DNA from: an uncultured Lachnospiraceae bacterium
GTDB taxonomy: Bacteria; Bacillota; Clostridia; Lachnospirales; Lachnospiraceae
Assembly: GCA_947589095.1 (NCBI GenBank)
Contig: CANQBX010000028.1
Span: forward strand, 1 to 44,053
Direction of reading: 5' to 3'
DNA length: 44,053 bases
Notes under the pieces: generated by a model
The model's database searches: none
What the model was told of the DNA's origin: nothing
The model's input: the letters and a program-made list of their open reading frames with translations, nothing else
In this document: positions 14,682-21,916 of the stretch, in pieces
Layout of the letters: each line of letters opens with the position of its first letter
Position numbering within the stretch: position 1 is the first letter of the stretch
Translations under genes and position numbers: made by a program

Positions 14682-16230
14682 CGCCAGTGTCCAGAGGGCG
14701 AAGGACCGGGTGCTGATGAATGCCAAAGAGACTGACCGGTGTACCGGGGATATCCTGCAGATATATGCGGATGCCGCGGCGCAGCTGGAGAAAGAGATCC
14801 AGGCCATGTATCAGAAGTATGCCGGAGACAACGGCCTGACGGCAGCTGAAGCGTCAAGGCTGTTAAGCGGCGACGAATACAGCCGGTGGCGCAAGAGCAT
14901 CGACCGGTATGTAGCGGAGGCCAGGGGAAGTTCCCGGACCCTTCTTGAACTGAATACGCTTTCGGCTAAATCGCGGATCAGCCGGAAAGAGCAGCTGCTG
15001 GCTGGGATCTACCGTACCATGATCGACATGGCCGGGGATGTCGAGGAGAGGATGGAGGATTTCCTTGGCGGCTTGTATGTCTCTAATTATTACCGCGGGC
15101 ATTATGATGTGCAGTCTCTGCTGGGAATCGGATTCTCTGTTGCGGAACTGGACCGGAAGCAGATCCGGCGTATCCTGGACTATCCCTGGTTGGGAAAGAA
15201 TTTTTCCCAGTCAGTATGGGAAAATACGGACAAGCTGGCGGCGCTGGCCAGGCGCGAGATCGCGCTGGGCTTTATATCCGGATCCAGCGTCCAGAAGATG
15301 GCCAAGGCAATCGATGACGTTATGGGAAGCGGCCGGTTCGCGGCCATGCGGCTGGTCCGGACGGAAAGTAATTACTTCGCGAACCAGGGGGAGCTGCAGT
15401 CCTACCGGAACATGGGGATCGAAGAATACTATTTCATGGGTGGAGGATGCGATATCTGCCAGCCGCTGGGCGGCCAGTGCTTCCGTGTGGATGAGGCGCG
15501 GGTTGGCGAGAACATGCCTCCAATCCATCCCAACTGTAAATGTACCATCCGGGCGAAGACCAGGATCAGTGAGTTCCTGAAACGTCAGGGAGCGGAGCCG
15601 CTGAAGGAAGGCATAGGCTATGAAGAATGGAAAAAACGCTATGTGAAGGGAGGGCTGTCCGCAACGGTCGGCGGCCGGGACGGCGTTGAGGCCCACGAAG
15701 AGAAAAAGCTGCTTGAAGTGGTTGACTTCGACAATAAAAAGCTGGTACAATCGAAGCTGAAGGGATATACGGACGAGATTGCGGGAGATAAGAAAAGGGA
15801 GAACGCGGTCTGCATCACCAGGAGCGGCGCTGTGTACCGCTGCTTCGGAACGAAGGACAAGGTGTATCCGGACTTCGATCTCGGGGATGAGTTTGCGGGC
15901 TCCTATGTTACGCATAACCACCCGATGTCAGTCACTCACTTCTCCTTCAGTGATGAGGATGTTTCCCTTTTCATGGAATACAGGCTCCCGGAACTGGTTG
16001 GTACGGATCAACGGTATATATACCGTATCCGAAGAACGAAAGAGACGCAGTATGCGGATCCTGAGACGGTCACACATTTGTTTTATCGCGGCTATTTCGA
16101 GGAGCTTCTGCAGGCGGAGGCTGATGGCGCGATAGATCCTGATGCGGATGAGTATGATTTTATCGTCAGGAAACTGGCGGAAAGGTACGGGTTTGAATAT
16201 GAGCGGGAAAAGCGGAACAAAAACCTATGA
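14662..16230 (+). CDS. MuF/SPP1 gp7-like head protein with C-terminal JAMM/RadC-like domain
   Basis: A 522-residue protein. Residues ~1-300 are the minor head (MuF) domain ending in the usual cysteine cluster (CDICQPLGGQC ... HPNCKC). Residues ~360-522 form an extra domain with HNHP at 418-421, then S428 and D431. This is the HxHP-x6-SxxD pattern of JAMM/MPN metalloproteins such as RadC. MuF proteins of temperate phages often carry C-terminal toxin or enzyme domains that are injected with the DNA. A protease, deubiquitinase-like or nuclease role is open. Confidence 0.85.
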   Translation: MSQKERDASVQRAKDRVLMNAKETDRCTGDILQIYADAAAQLEKEIQAMYQKYAGDNGLTAAEASRLLSGDEYSRWRKSIDRYVAEARGSSRTLLELNTLSAKSRISRKEQLLAGIYRTMIDMAGDVEERMEDFLGGLYVSNYYRGHYDVQSLLGIGFSVAELDRKQIRRILDYPWLGKNFSQSVWENTDKLAALARREIALGFISGSSVQKMAKAIDDVMGSGRFAAMRLVRTESNYFANQGELQSYRNMGIEEYYFMGGGCDICQPLGGQCFRVDEARVGENMPPIHPNCKCTIRAKTRISEFLKRQGAEPLKEGIGYEEWKKRYVKGGLSATVGGRDGVEAHEEKKLLEVVDFDNKKLVQSKLKGYTDEIAGDKKRENAVCITRSGAVYRCFGTKDKVYPDFDLGDEFAGSYVTHNHPMSVTHFSFSDEDVSLFMEYRLPELVGTDQRYIYRIRRTKETQYADPETVTHLFYRGYFEELLQAEADGAIDPDADEYDFIVRKLAERYGFEYEREKRNKNL

Positions 16231-16414
16231 ATCGGAAAGCCGTGAGCTGATTGATGAGGCCATGCGGAGGAATCAGGAAGTCATGGAGAGGCATAAAAAC
16301 GACCCGCGAACGCCCGGGATAGACGGGAGTCCGCTTGAAAAGGATATGTCAGAAGTCAGCAAGTGGTTCAAAGGAGAGCTGAAGAAACTTAAAACCAGAT
16401 ACGGTATCAGTTAG
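16199..16414 (+). CDS. Small charged protein after MuF, possible immunity partner
   Basis: A 71-residue, highly charged helical protein that starts within the MuF gene (ATG 16199, 32-base overlap). I do not recognise its family. MuF proteins with toxin tails are often followed by an immunity gene, and the size and overlap fit, but nothing in the sequence proves that. Two intrinsic terminators follow at once, so it closes a transcription segment. Confidence 0.55.
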   Translation: MSGKSGTKTYESESRELIDEAMRRNQEVMERHKNDPRTPGIDGSPLEKDMSEVSKWFKGELKKLKTRYGIS

Positions 16415-16435
16415 GCATCCGCAGGGGTGCCTTTT
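16414..16435 (+). terminator. Terminator inside the structural operon, first
   Basis: GGCATCC (16414-16420) pairs with GGGTGCC (16425-16431, one G-U pair) over a GCAG loop and is followed by TTTT. It overlaps the stop of the preceding gene. Confidence 0.65.
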
Positions 16436-16456
16436 AAATTGCATTAAACAGGACAT

Positions 16457-16491
16457 AAACACCTTTCAACAATGGTTTGAAGGTGTTTTTG
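16457..16491 (+). terminator. Terminator inside the structural operon, second
   Basis: AAACACCTT (16457-16465) pairs with AAGGTGTTT (16480-16488) and a T-rich stretch follows. Scaffold and capsid genes lie just downstream, so expression of them needs read-through or a new promoter. Confidence 0.7.
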
Positions 16492-16522
16492 TTATACAAA
16501 AAATATCAAGGAGGAAAAAGTT

Positions 16523-17086
16523 ATGGATGGAGAAATGAAAACCAGCCAGGTAACGGATCAGGCCGCGGCTGCCCCAGGAGCAGCTGATCAGGGAGCGGGC
16601 ACTCCGTCCGATCCCAAGGCGACGGCGGCTGGAAGCCAGGATGGCGCAGAAAAGGAGAAGACCTATTCTGCGGCAGAGATGGAGGCCGCCCTGGCAGACG
16701 CCAGGAAAAAATGGGAGAAGGAGGCCGCCGAGGCCGAGAGGGTGAAGAAACTCAGCCCGGAAGAGAAGGCAGCGGATGATCAGGCAAAGAAGGACGCCAA
16801 GATCGCTGATCTGCAGGCACAGATCATGAGAAGGGATCTGAAGGACGCGGCGGTTGATTCGCTCCGCAAGGAGAAGCTCCCGGAGCAGCTGGCGGATGTC
16901 CTGGACTATTCCAATGAGGACGCCATGAAAAAGAGTTTGAAGACCCTGTCCGACGTATTCAAGTCCAGTCTTTCCGGAGCGGTTCAGACAAGGTTGAGAG
17001 GAAAGACGCCGGAGGGCCTTGGGGCCGCCGCGGCGAGTGAGAACATGATCGCGGATCAGATTGCGAAGAACATCAGAGGATTATAA
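16523..17086 (+). CDS. Capsid scaffolding protein (DUF4355-like)
   Basis: A 187-residue protein: a low-complexity alanine/glycine-rich N-terminus, a charged coiled coil (about 45-110) and a helical C-terminus. This is typical of scaffold proteins that lie just before the capsid gene in SPP1-like phages. It guides prohead assembly and then leaves. A strong AGGAGG precedes the ATG. Confidence 0.8.
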   Translation: MDGEMKTSQVTDQAAAAPGAADQGAGTPSDPKATAAGSQDGAEKEKTYSAAEMEAALADARKKWEKEAAEAERVKKLSPEEKAADDQAKKDAKIADLQAQIMRRDLKDAAVDSLRKEKLPEQLADVLDYSNEDAMKKSLKTLSDVFKSSLSGAVQTRLRGKTPEGLGAAAASENMIADQIAKNIRGL

Positions 17087-17100
17087 GGAGGGTAATTCAC

Positions 17101-18033
17101 ATGAACAAGATTGAAACAGCTGCTATTTTTCAGAAAGAACTGGACAAGGCCGCCGTGGAACAGGCCACTTCCGGATGGATGGAAGTCAATCAGGATATGG
17201 TCAAGTATTCAGGCGGGGCAGAGGTGAAGATTCCGGACCTCTCCCTGGATGGGCTGGCTGATTATGACCGGAAGGAAGGGTTCGTGGAAGGAAGCGTTAA
17301 TTTCTCCTACCAGACCATGAAGATGACTCAGGACAGGGGCAGGCTGTTCACTATCGATGAGAACGATGTGGACGAGAGCGGGTTTGTGCTGACGGCCTCG
17401 ACGATCATGGGCGAGTTCCAGCGCACCAAGGTGATCCCGGAGATCGACGCCTACCGTTACAGCAAGATCGCCGCGTCCTGCATCACGGCCGGCCGGAAGT
17501 CCGAGGGGTATACGCCGACAGAAGCGGACGTTCTCCAGAAGCTGTATTATGACATCGCCGCGGTTCAGGAAGTGGCCGGAACCAACACTCCTCTGGTCAT
17601 CACGATCAGCTCCGCCGTGTCCGCGATCCTGAATATGTCGGAAAAGATCTCCAAGAAGATCGATGTTACGGATTTCCAGAAGGGAGACATGACCTTTAAG
17701 GTGAGGAGCCTTGACGGGGTCCATCCCCTGATTCCGGTTGGGTCGGGCCTGATGAAGACTGAGTTCCAGTTTAATGACGGGAAGAGCGGGGATCAGACCG
17801 CAGGTGGTTTTAAGGCTGCTGAGGAAGCGAAGAACGTCAACTGGATCATCACTCCCAGGCGCGGCCCTATCGCGGTTTCCAAGACCGATAAGATGCGCAT
17901 TTTCACTCCGGATGAATACCAGAAGAAACGCGCCTGGGCTATGGACTACCGGAAGTTCCATGATCTCTGGATCACGAAGAACAAGCTGGCGCAGTGTTGG
18001 GTGAACATCAAGGAAGCCAGCGAGGCTGTGTAA
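17101..18033 (+). CDS. Major capsid protein
   Basis: A 310-residue protein in the capsid position after the scaffold. It has the usual order of an N-terminal arm, a long strand-rich region and a C-terminal axial domain of an HK97-type fold, with motifs such as FSYQTMKMTQDRGR and an FKVRSLDGV loop that I recognise from Firmicute phage capsids. GGAGGG lies before the ATG. No separate protease gene is visible. Confidence 0.85.
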   Translation: MNKIETAAIFQKELDKAAVEQATSGWMEVNQDMVKYSGGAEVKIPDLSLDGLADYDRKEGFVEGSVNFSYQTMKMTQDRGRLFTIDENDVDESGFVLTASTIMGEFQRTKVIPEIDAYRYSKIAASCITAGRKSEGYTPTEADVLQKLYYDIAAVQEVAGTNTPLVITISSAVSAILNMSEKISKKIDVTDFQKGDMTFKVRSLDGVHPLIPVGSGLMKTEFQFNDGKSGDQTAGGFKAAEEAKNVNWIITPRRGPIAVSKTDKMRIFTPDEYQKKRAWAMDYRKFHDLWITKNKLAQCWVNIKEASEAV

Positions 18034-18046
18034 GGGAGGTGAAACC

Positions 18047-18196
18047 ATGGGGATCCTGCTGAAGAAACTGAATGTTGTAAAGTGCGTGGACTCGGAGGAG
18101 AAGGCCAGAAAGTTGGAGGAGGAAGGCTTTGTGAGGGTAAAATCCAAGGCATCTTCCGGCAAGAAGGCTGCCGCTCCCCAGAAACCCGATAAATAA
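18047..18196 (+). CDS. Small 49-residue protein after the capsid
   Basis: The ATG follows GGGAGGTGAAACC and the frame is open for 49 codons to TAA at 18196. The peptide begins MGILLKKLNVVKCVDSEEKA and ends in a lysine/alanine-rich tail. Similar short proteins occur between capsid and connector genes in many SPP1-like phages. The function is unknown; it may decorate the head or act as a neck accessory. Confidence 0.65.
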   Translation: MGILLKKLNVVKCVDSEEKARKLEEEGFVRVKSKASSGKKAAAPQKPDK

Positions 18197-18211
18197 GAAC
18201 GGGGGCCGCGT

Positions 18212-18580
18212 ATGACACAGGAACAGGAGGAGCGTTTGGTTGCAGAAGTCATGGATAATCTGCAGCTGTCTGAGGATAAGGAGAGAACCATCCGCCGCTA
18301 TATTAGACGCGCAGTGGATAAGATCCTGATTTACTGCAACCGGGAAGATCTCCCGATACGGTTGGAAAGCACGGCGGCCCAGATCGCCGAGGACATGTTG
18401 GTGGCCGACCATGTGGTGGAAGGCGGAAAGGACGTATCCAGCATTACCCGGGGCGATACTTCCATTACTTACGGAGACGGCGCGAATGGCCGGGCGGCCA
18501 CGGTTGATTTTATGAAGAATTACCAGAGTTCCCTGAACCTTTTTCGAAAAATGAATCTTCCGAAGGATGTGGAATCATGA
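18212..18580 (+). CDS. Head-tail connector (gp6/gp15-like adaptor)
   Basis: A 122-residue helical protein with the order seen in HK97 gp6/SPP1 gp15 adaptors: N-terminal helices, a central helix pair and a DTSITYGDG loop. It joins the portal to the neck. The start codon has only a weak ribosome site. The next gene overlaps its stop as ATGA. Confidence 0.75.
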   Translation: MTQEQEERLVAEVMDNLQLSEDKERTIRRYIRRAVDKILIYCNREDLPIRLESTAAQIAEDMLVADHVVEGGKDVSSITRGDTSITYGDGANGRAATVDFMKNYQSSLNLFRKMNLPKDVES

Positions 18581-18939
18581 CAGAAGCTGATATTTTAGCA
18601 ACTACCTATGATGACAGGGTTACTGTATACCGGCCGCATAAAGAGGTGCTGGATACAGGGGAGAGCATTTTCCGGAAAGGAACTGAAGGAAAAATGGTAT
18701 ATCAGGAAACGGAATGCGCACTTTCCACCCACAGCGGCGGACAGGTCAAGCAGACGGCATCCATAGCTACCGCCCCAACGACATACTGCCTGTTTACCAG
18801 GCCGGAGGTCGATATCCAGGAGAATGATTTTTTGGTGATCCTTCATCTGGGAAAGGTGGTGGAGGCGATTGCCGGCCGGCCGGAGCGCATGGTTTCCCAT
18901 AATAACGTGCCGGTCAAGATGGCGGAGGAGATTCTCTGA
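18577..18939 (+). CDS. Head closure / stopper protein
   Basis: A 120-residue beta-rich protein (DDRVTVYRPHKE, then a central loop and a C-terminal VVEAIAGRPERM strand) in the place of SPP1 gp16-like stopper proteins. It closes the head after packaging and opens the channel on ejection. Overlapping start and stop codons with both neighbours indicate translational coupling. Confidence 0.65.
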   Translation: MTEADILATTYDDRVTVYRPHKEVLDTGESIFRKGTEGKMVYQETECALSTHSGGQVKQTASIATAPTTYCLFTRPEVDIQENDFLVILHLGKVVEAIAGRPERMVSHNNVPVKMAEEIL

Positions 18940-19334
18940 TGGGGACGGAGTACCGGTTTGACGGTCTGGACAAATGGGAGAAAGAGCTGGCAAAGGCCAT
19001 TGAGCAGCAGTATCCGGAGGAATTCCGGCGTCTGGTCACTGAATTGGCGCTGCACCTTGAAGGCGAGGTCAAGGGGCGGACACCGGTGGATACCGGGCAT
19101 CTGAGGGACAACTGGCACGTCGGCCCCCTTCAGAAGCGGGGAAACGAATATTACATCGAAGTATACAACAATGTGGAATATGCGGAGCCGGTCGAGTACG
19201 GCCACCGCAGGGGGAGAAGCTTCGTCCCGGGCCGCCATATGATGGAGCTTTCTCTCATTGAGGTCCAGTCGATCCTGCCGGACTATCTCAGATCCTGGCT
19301 GGATGACTTCCTGGCAAATCATGAGATCATATAG
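18939..19334 (+). CDS. HK97 gp10-like neck/tail completion protein
   Basis: A 131-residue protein with the clear gp10 signature: GRTPVDTGHLRDNW, then YAEPVEYGHRR and FVPGRHMM near the end. It takes part in joining head and tail. The ATG overlaps the stop of the gene before it. Confidence 0.88.
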   Translation: MGTEYRFDGLDKWEKELAKAIEQQYPEEFRRLVTELALHLEGEVKGRTPVDTGHLRDNWHVGPLQKRGNEYYIEVYNNVEYAEPVEYGHRRGRSFVPGRHMMELSLIEVQSILPDYLRSWLDDFLANHEII

Positions 19335-19348
19335 GAAGGAGGCCGCCC

Positions 19349-19807
19349 ATGGAGGCTGTGGAGCTGCAGATCAAGAATTCCATATTGAAGCTGCTTAAAG
19401 GGATTGATCCGGAAGTGGATGTTTACTTCGAGGAAATGCCGCATACGGACCGGGAACACGGCGCTCAGATATCAAGAACCTGGTACTTTGTTGATATTGT
19501 GCCGGGAAAGAATCAGACGGTAGATGGCATTTATACGGATAAGGCTGTTCTGATCGATATCGCCTATCATGCGGAGCGCGAGAGCAATATGGCTTATCTT
19601 TTGAAGGCGGCGGAGATCGATATGGCCATTCGCCCTGTGCTCCGCTTCGGAGACAGGAAGATAACCATTCCGGACGCGGATATAGCGGTCACGGACCGCG
19701 TCCTGCATTATGTTTTCCGCGTCAGCTTCCGGCACTCCCTGGAATCGGCAGACAGTCATGAGCCGATGGGAGAGCTGGATGTAAGAATCAAAAAGGAGAG
19801 TGAGTGA
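19349..19807 (+). CDS. Tail terminator-like protein (DUF6838, XkdJ position)
   Basis: A 152-residue protein beginning with a helix and carrying the FVDIVP and RVSFR strand pairs that I recognise from DUF6838 proteins before the sheath gene in PBSX-like phages. A role in ending tail tube growth is inferred from order. AGGAGG lies before the ATG. Confidence 0.7.
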   Translation: MEAVELQIKNSILKLLKGIDPEVDVYFEEMPHTDREHGAQISRTWYFVDIVPGKNQTVDGIYTDKAVLIDIAYHAERESNMAYLLKAAEIDMAIRPVLRFGDRKITIPDADIAVTDRVLHYVFRVSFRHSLESADSHEPMGELDVRIKKESE

Positions 19808-19809
19808 CA

Positions 19810-20880
19810 ATGTCTATAGGGTTGCCGAATTTTAACCTGATATTCAAGATGAAGGGCGTCTCCGCCATCGAAAGGAGCGCCAGGGGGATCGTCGCCTGCA
19901 TCCTGCGGGATGATACGGAAGGGGGTCAGGCTCTGAACGTATACAAAAAGGTGGATGAAGTCGATTTCGCCCATTGGACGGAAACAAATTATGATTACCT
20001 GAAGCTGATCTACGCAGGAGCGCCTTCCAGCGTGATCGCCATTCGGATCGCCACACAGGCGGAAGGGTACAATGATGCCCTAAAAAAGCTGAAAGACCTA
20101 AAATGGAATTATCTCTGCATTCCGGAACTGGAAGCGAAAGATGTTTCTACCATCATGGCGTGGATCAAGCAGTACCGGGATGACAACAGGAAAACATTTA
20201 AGGTCGTCCTGGCCCATGCTACGGGTGATCATGAAGGGATCATCAATCTTACTACGGAAAACATCACCACGACGATCACCGGAAAGAAACATTCGGCGGC
20301 GCAGTATTGCGCCAGGATTGCCGGTATCCTGGCAGGTCTTTCTCTGGATCGGAGCAGCACCTATTATAAACTGGATGATATTACTTCGGCGGAGGTGCCG
20401 GACGACCCGGATGAGAGGATTAACAACGGGGAACTGGTCATTGTGTTCGATGGAAAGAACTACAAGATCGGCCGCGGTGTAAACAGCCTGACTTCATTTA
20501 CCACCGACAAAACGGAGGATGTAAGGAAGATCAAGATCGTAGAGGGCATGGATCTCTATATGGATGATATCCGTGAGACCTTTGAGGAGAACTATGTGGG
20601 AAAGGTCATCAATGACTACGACCACAAGCAGATGTTCGTGGCCGCCATCGGCGCGTATCACAAGGAGCTGCGCGGCAATGTGCTGGACGCGAGCTATGAC
20701 AATACGGTCGCGGTGGATGCCGAGGCGCAGAGGACGTATCTGGAGAGCAGAGGAACGGATACCTCGGAGATGGACGACACCGCTGTGGCGATGGCTAATA
20801 CCGGATCGAAGGTATTCATTACCAGCAACGTGAAGTTTGTGGATGCCATGGAAGATTTGGACATGGTAGTTAATATGTAG
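19810..20880 (+). CDS. Contractile tail sheath (XkdK-like)
   Basis: A 356-residue tail sheath protein. It opens with GLPNFNLIFKMKGVSAIERSARG and has conserved central and C-terminal regions of the PBSX XkdK type, shorter than T4 sheath. It forms the contractile outer tail, so the phage is a myovirus like Mu. ATG 19810 is chosen over GTG 19804, since the GGAG site gives better spacing. The tube gene follows after 13 bp. Confidence 0.93.
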   Translation: MSIGLPNFNLIFKMKGVSAIERSARGIVACILRDDTEGGQALNVYKKVDEVDFAHWTETNYDYLKLIYAGAPSSVIAIRIATQAEGYNDALKKLKDLKWNYLCIPELEAKDVSTIMAWIKQYRDDNRKTFKVVLAHATGDHEGIINLTTENITTTITGKKHSAAQYCARIAGILAGLSLDRSSTYYKLDDITSAEVPDDPDERINNGELVIVFDGKNYKIGRGVNSLTSFTTDKTEDVRKIKIVEGMDLYMDDIRETFEENYVGKVINDYDHKQMFVAAIGAYHKELRGNVLDASYDNTVAVDAEAQRTYLESRGTDTSEMDDTAVAMANTGSKVFITSNVKFVDAMEDLDMVVNM

Positions 20881-20893
20881 GAGGCGGAGGATA

Positions 20894-21334
20894 ATGGCAG
20901 ATACGATCAGGGGCAATAAAACCTTGTCGGGCACCTGGGGAGAGCTTTGGATCGATGGGGAGAGGATATTCGAATTTTCCAAGATTGAGCTCAAGGTTTC
21001 CCCAAACAGGGAAGATGTTCAGATCAGCGTTGATGTGGACACCAAGATAACCGGACTGAAGGGCGAAGGTTCTTACACGGTTAAAAAGGTATATACCAGG
21101 GCAAAAAAGATCCTGGAGGAGTGGAAGAAGGGGAGGGATCCGCGTGCCCAGATCATTGCGGCCCTGAAGGATCCGGACGCTGTAAACGGACAGACGGAGC
21201 GCTGGTCCTGCGACAATGTATGGCATAACGAACTTCCGGTTGTTAACTGGGAAAAGGGTGCGATTGTCGAGGATGAGATGACCATTGGCTTTACTCCGTC
21301 CGACCTGACGAACCTGGATGAGATTTCAGCATAG
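20894..21334 (+). CDS. Tail tube protein (XkdM-like)
   Basis: A 146-residue tube protein with the typical XkdM opening (IRGNKTLSGTWGELWIDGE) and beta-barrel pattern with alternating strands. It polymerises as the inner tail tube below the sheath. GGAGGCGGAGG precedes the ATG. Confidence 0.92.
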   Translation: MADTIRGNKTLSGTWGELWIDGERIFEFSKIELKVSPNREDVQISVDVDTKITGLKGEGSYTVKKVYTRAKKILEEWKKGRDPRAQIIAALKDPDAVNGQTERWSCDNVWHNELPVVNWEKGAIVEDEMTIGFTPSDLTNLDEISA

Positions 21335-21345
21335 GGGGTGCCGGC

Positions 21346-21750
21346 ATGGATAAGACGAAGGAAGATGTTTTCAGCGCGTTTACGGCCAAAGCCATCCAGC
21401 GAATCAAGGACAAAAGGACCCGGAAGTATGCACGACTCCATGTCCCGAGCCTTGATGAGGAGATCAAGATCCGGAACCTGGATTATCCGGAGTTTACGGA
21501 ATGCGTGAAACTGGAAGATAACGGGGATGATTCCCGGTCCGACAAATATGCGATCTATCTGGCGGTTGTAGAGCCGGATCTGAAGGCGGTCGCCCAGGAA
21601 ATGAAGGATCAGGGCCTGATCCGCGAATATCTGGAGGCTGTGGAGATATTTGATCCGCATGAGATCTCTGAGATCGCCAGGGAGATCATGAAGCTGTCAG
21701 GGATTACCAGCGACAAGAAAGTGACTGTGATCGATGAGTTAAAAAACTGA
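21346..21750 (+). CDS. Tail assembly chaperone, short form (XkdN-like)
   Basis: A 134-residue chaperone (lambda gpG analogue). It binds the tape measure protein during tail assembly. The last codons before the stop are TTA AAA AAC TGA, which contain a heptamer for -1 slippage; the longer form is listed separately. Helical, acidic and located directly before the tape measure gene, as in nearly all tailed phages. Confidence 0.85.
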   Translation: MDKTKEDVFSAFTAKAIQRIKDKRTRKYARLHVPSLDEEIKIRNLDYPEFTECVKLEDNGDDSRSDKYAIYLAVVEPDLKAVAQEMKDQGLIREYLEAVEIFDPHEISEIAREIMKLSGITSDKKVTVIDELKN

Positions 21751-21914
21751 TTGACCGGGATGGGGAGACTTATTTCCTTTATCATTACGTCAAGAAAGGG
21801 CTTACGCTGGAATACCTTCTTAACCTTGACGCAGAAAAGAAGTGTTTTTATTATGCTTCGATGCTGAAGGAAATGGAAGAAAAAGAAAGGTTTTGGGGAA
21901 AAGGAGGTAAATAG
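21346..21914 (+). CDS. Tail assembly chaperone, -1 frameshift fusion (gpGT-like)
   Basis: Slippage on A AAA AAC (21741-21747) moves ribosomes to the -1 frame. That frame is open from CTG 21747 to TAG 21912-21914 and adds 55 residues beginning LIDRDGETYFLYHYVKKGL. The fusion has 189 residues and is the counterpart of lambda gpGT. The -1 segment has no start codon or ribosome site of its own. The tape measure GTG follows two bases after its stop. Confidence 0.85.
21741..21747 (+). promoter_or_regulatory. Programmed -1 frameshift heptamer A AAA AAC
   Basis: AAAAAAC in the zero-frame phasing A AAA AAC, immediately before the zero-frame TGA. This is a classic slippery sequence. The stop codon next to it may act as a pause; I saw no clear downstream pseudoknot. 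Confidence 0.85.
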
Positions 21915-21916
21915 CC

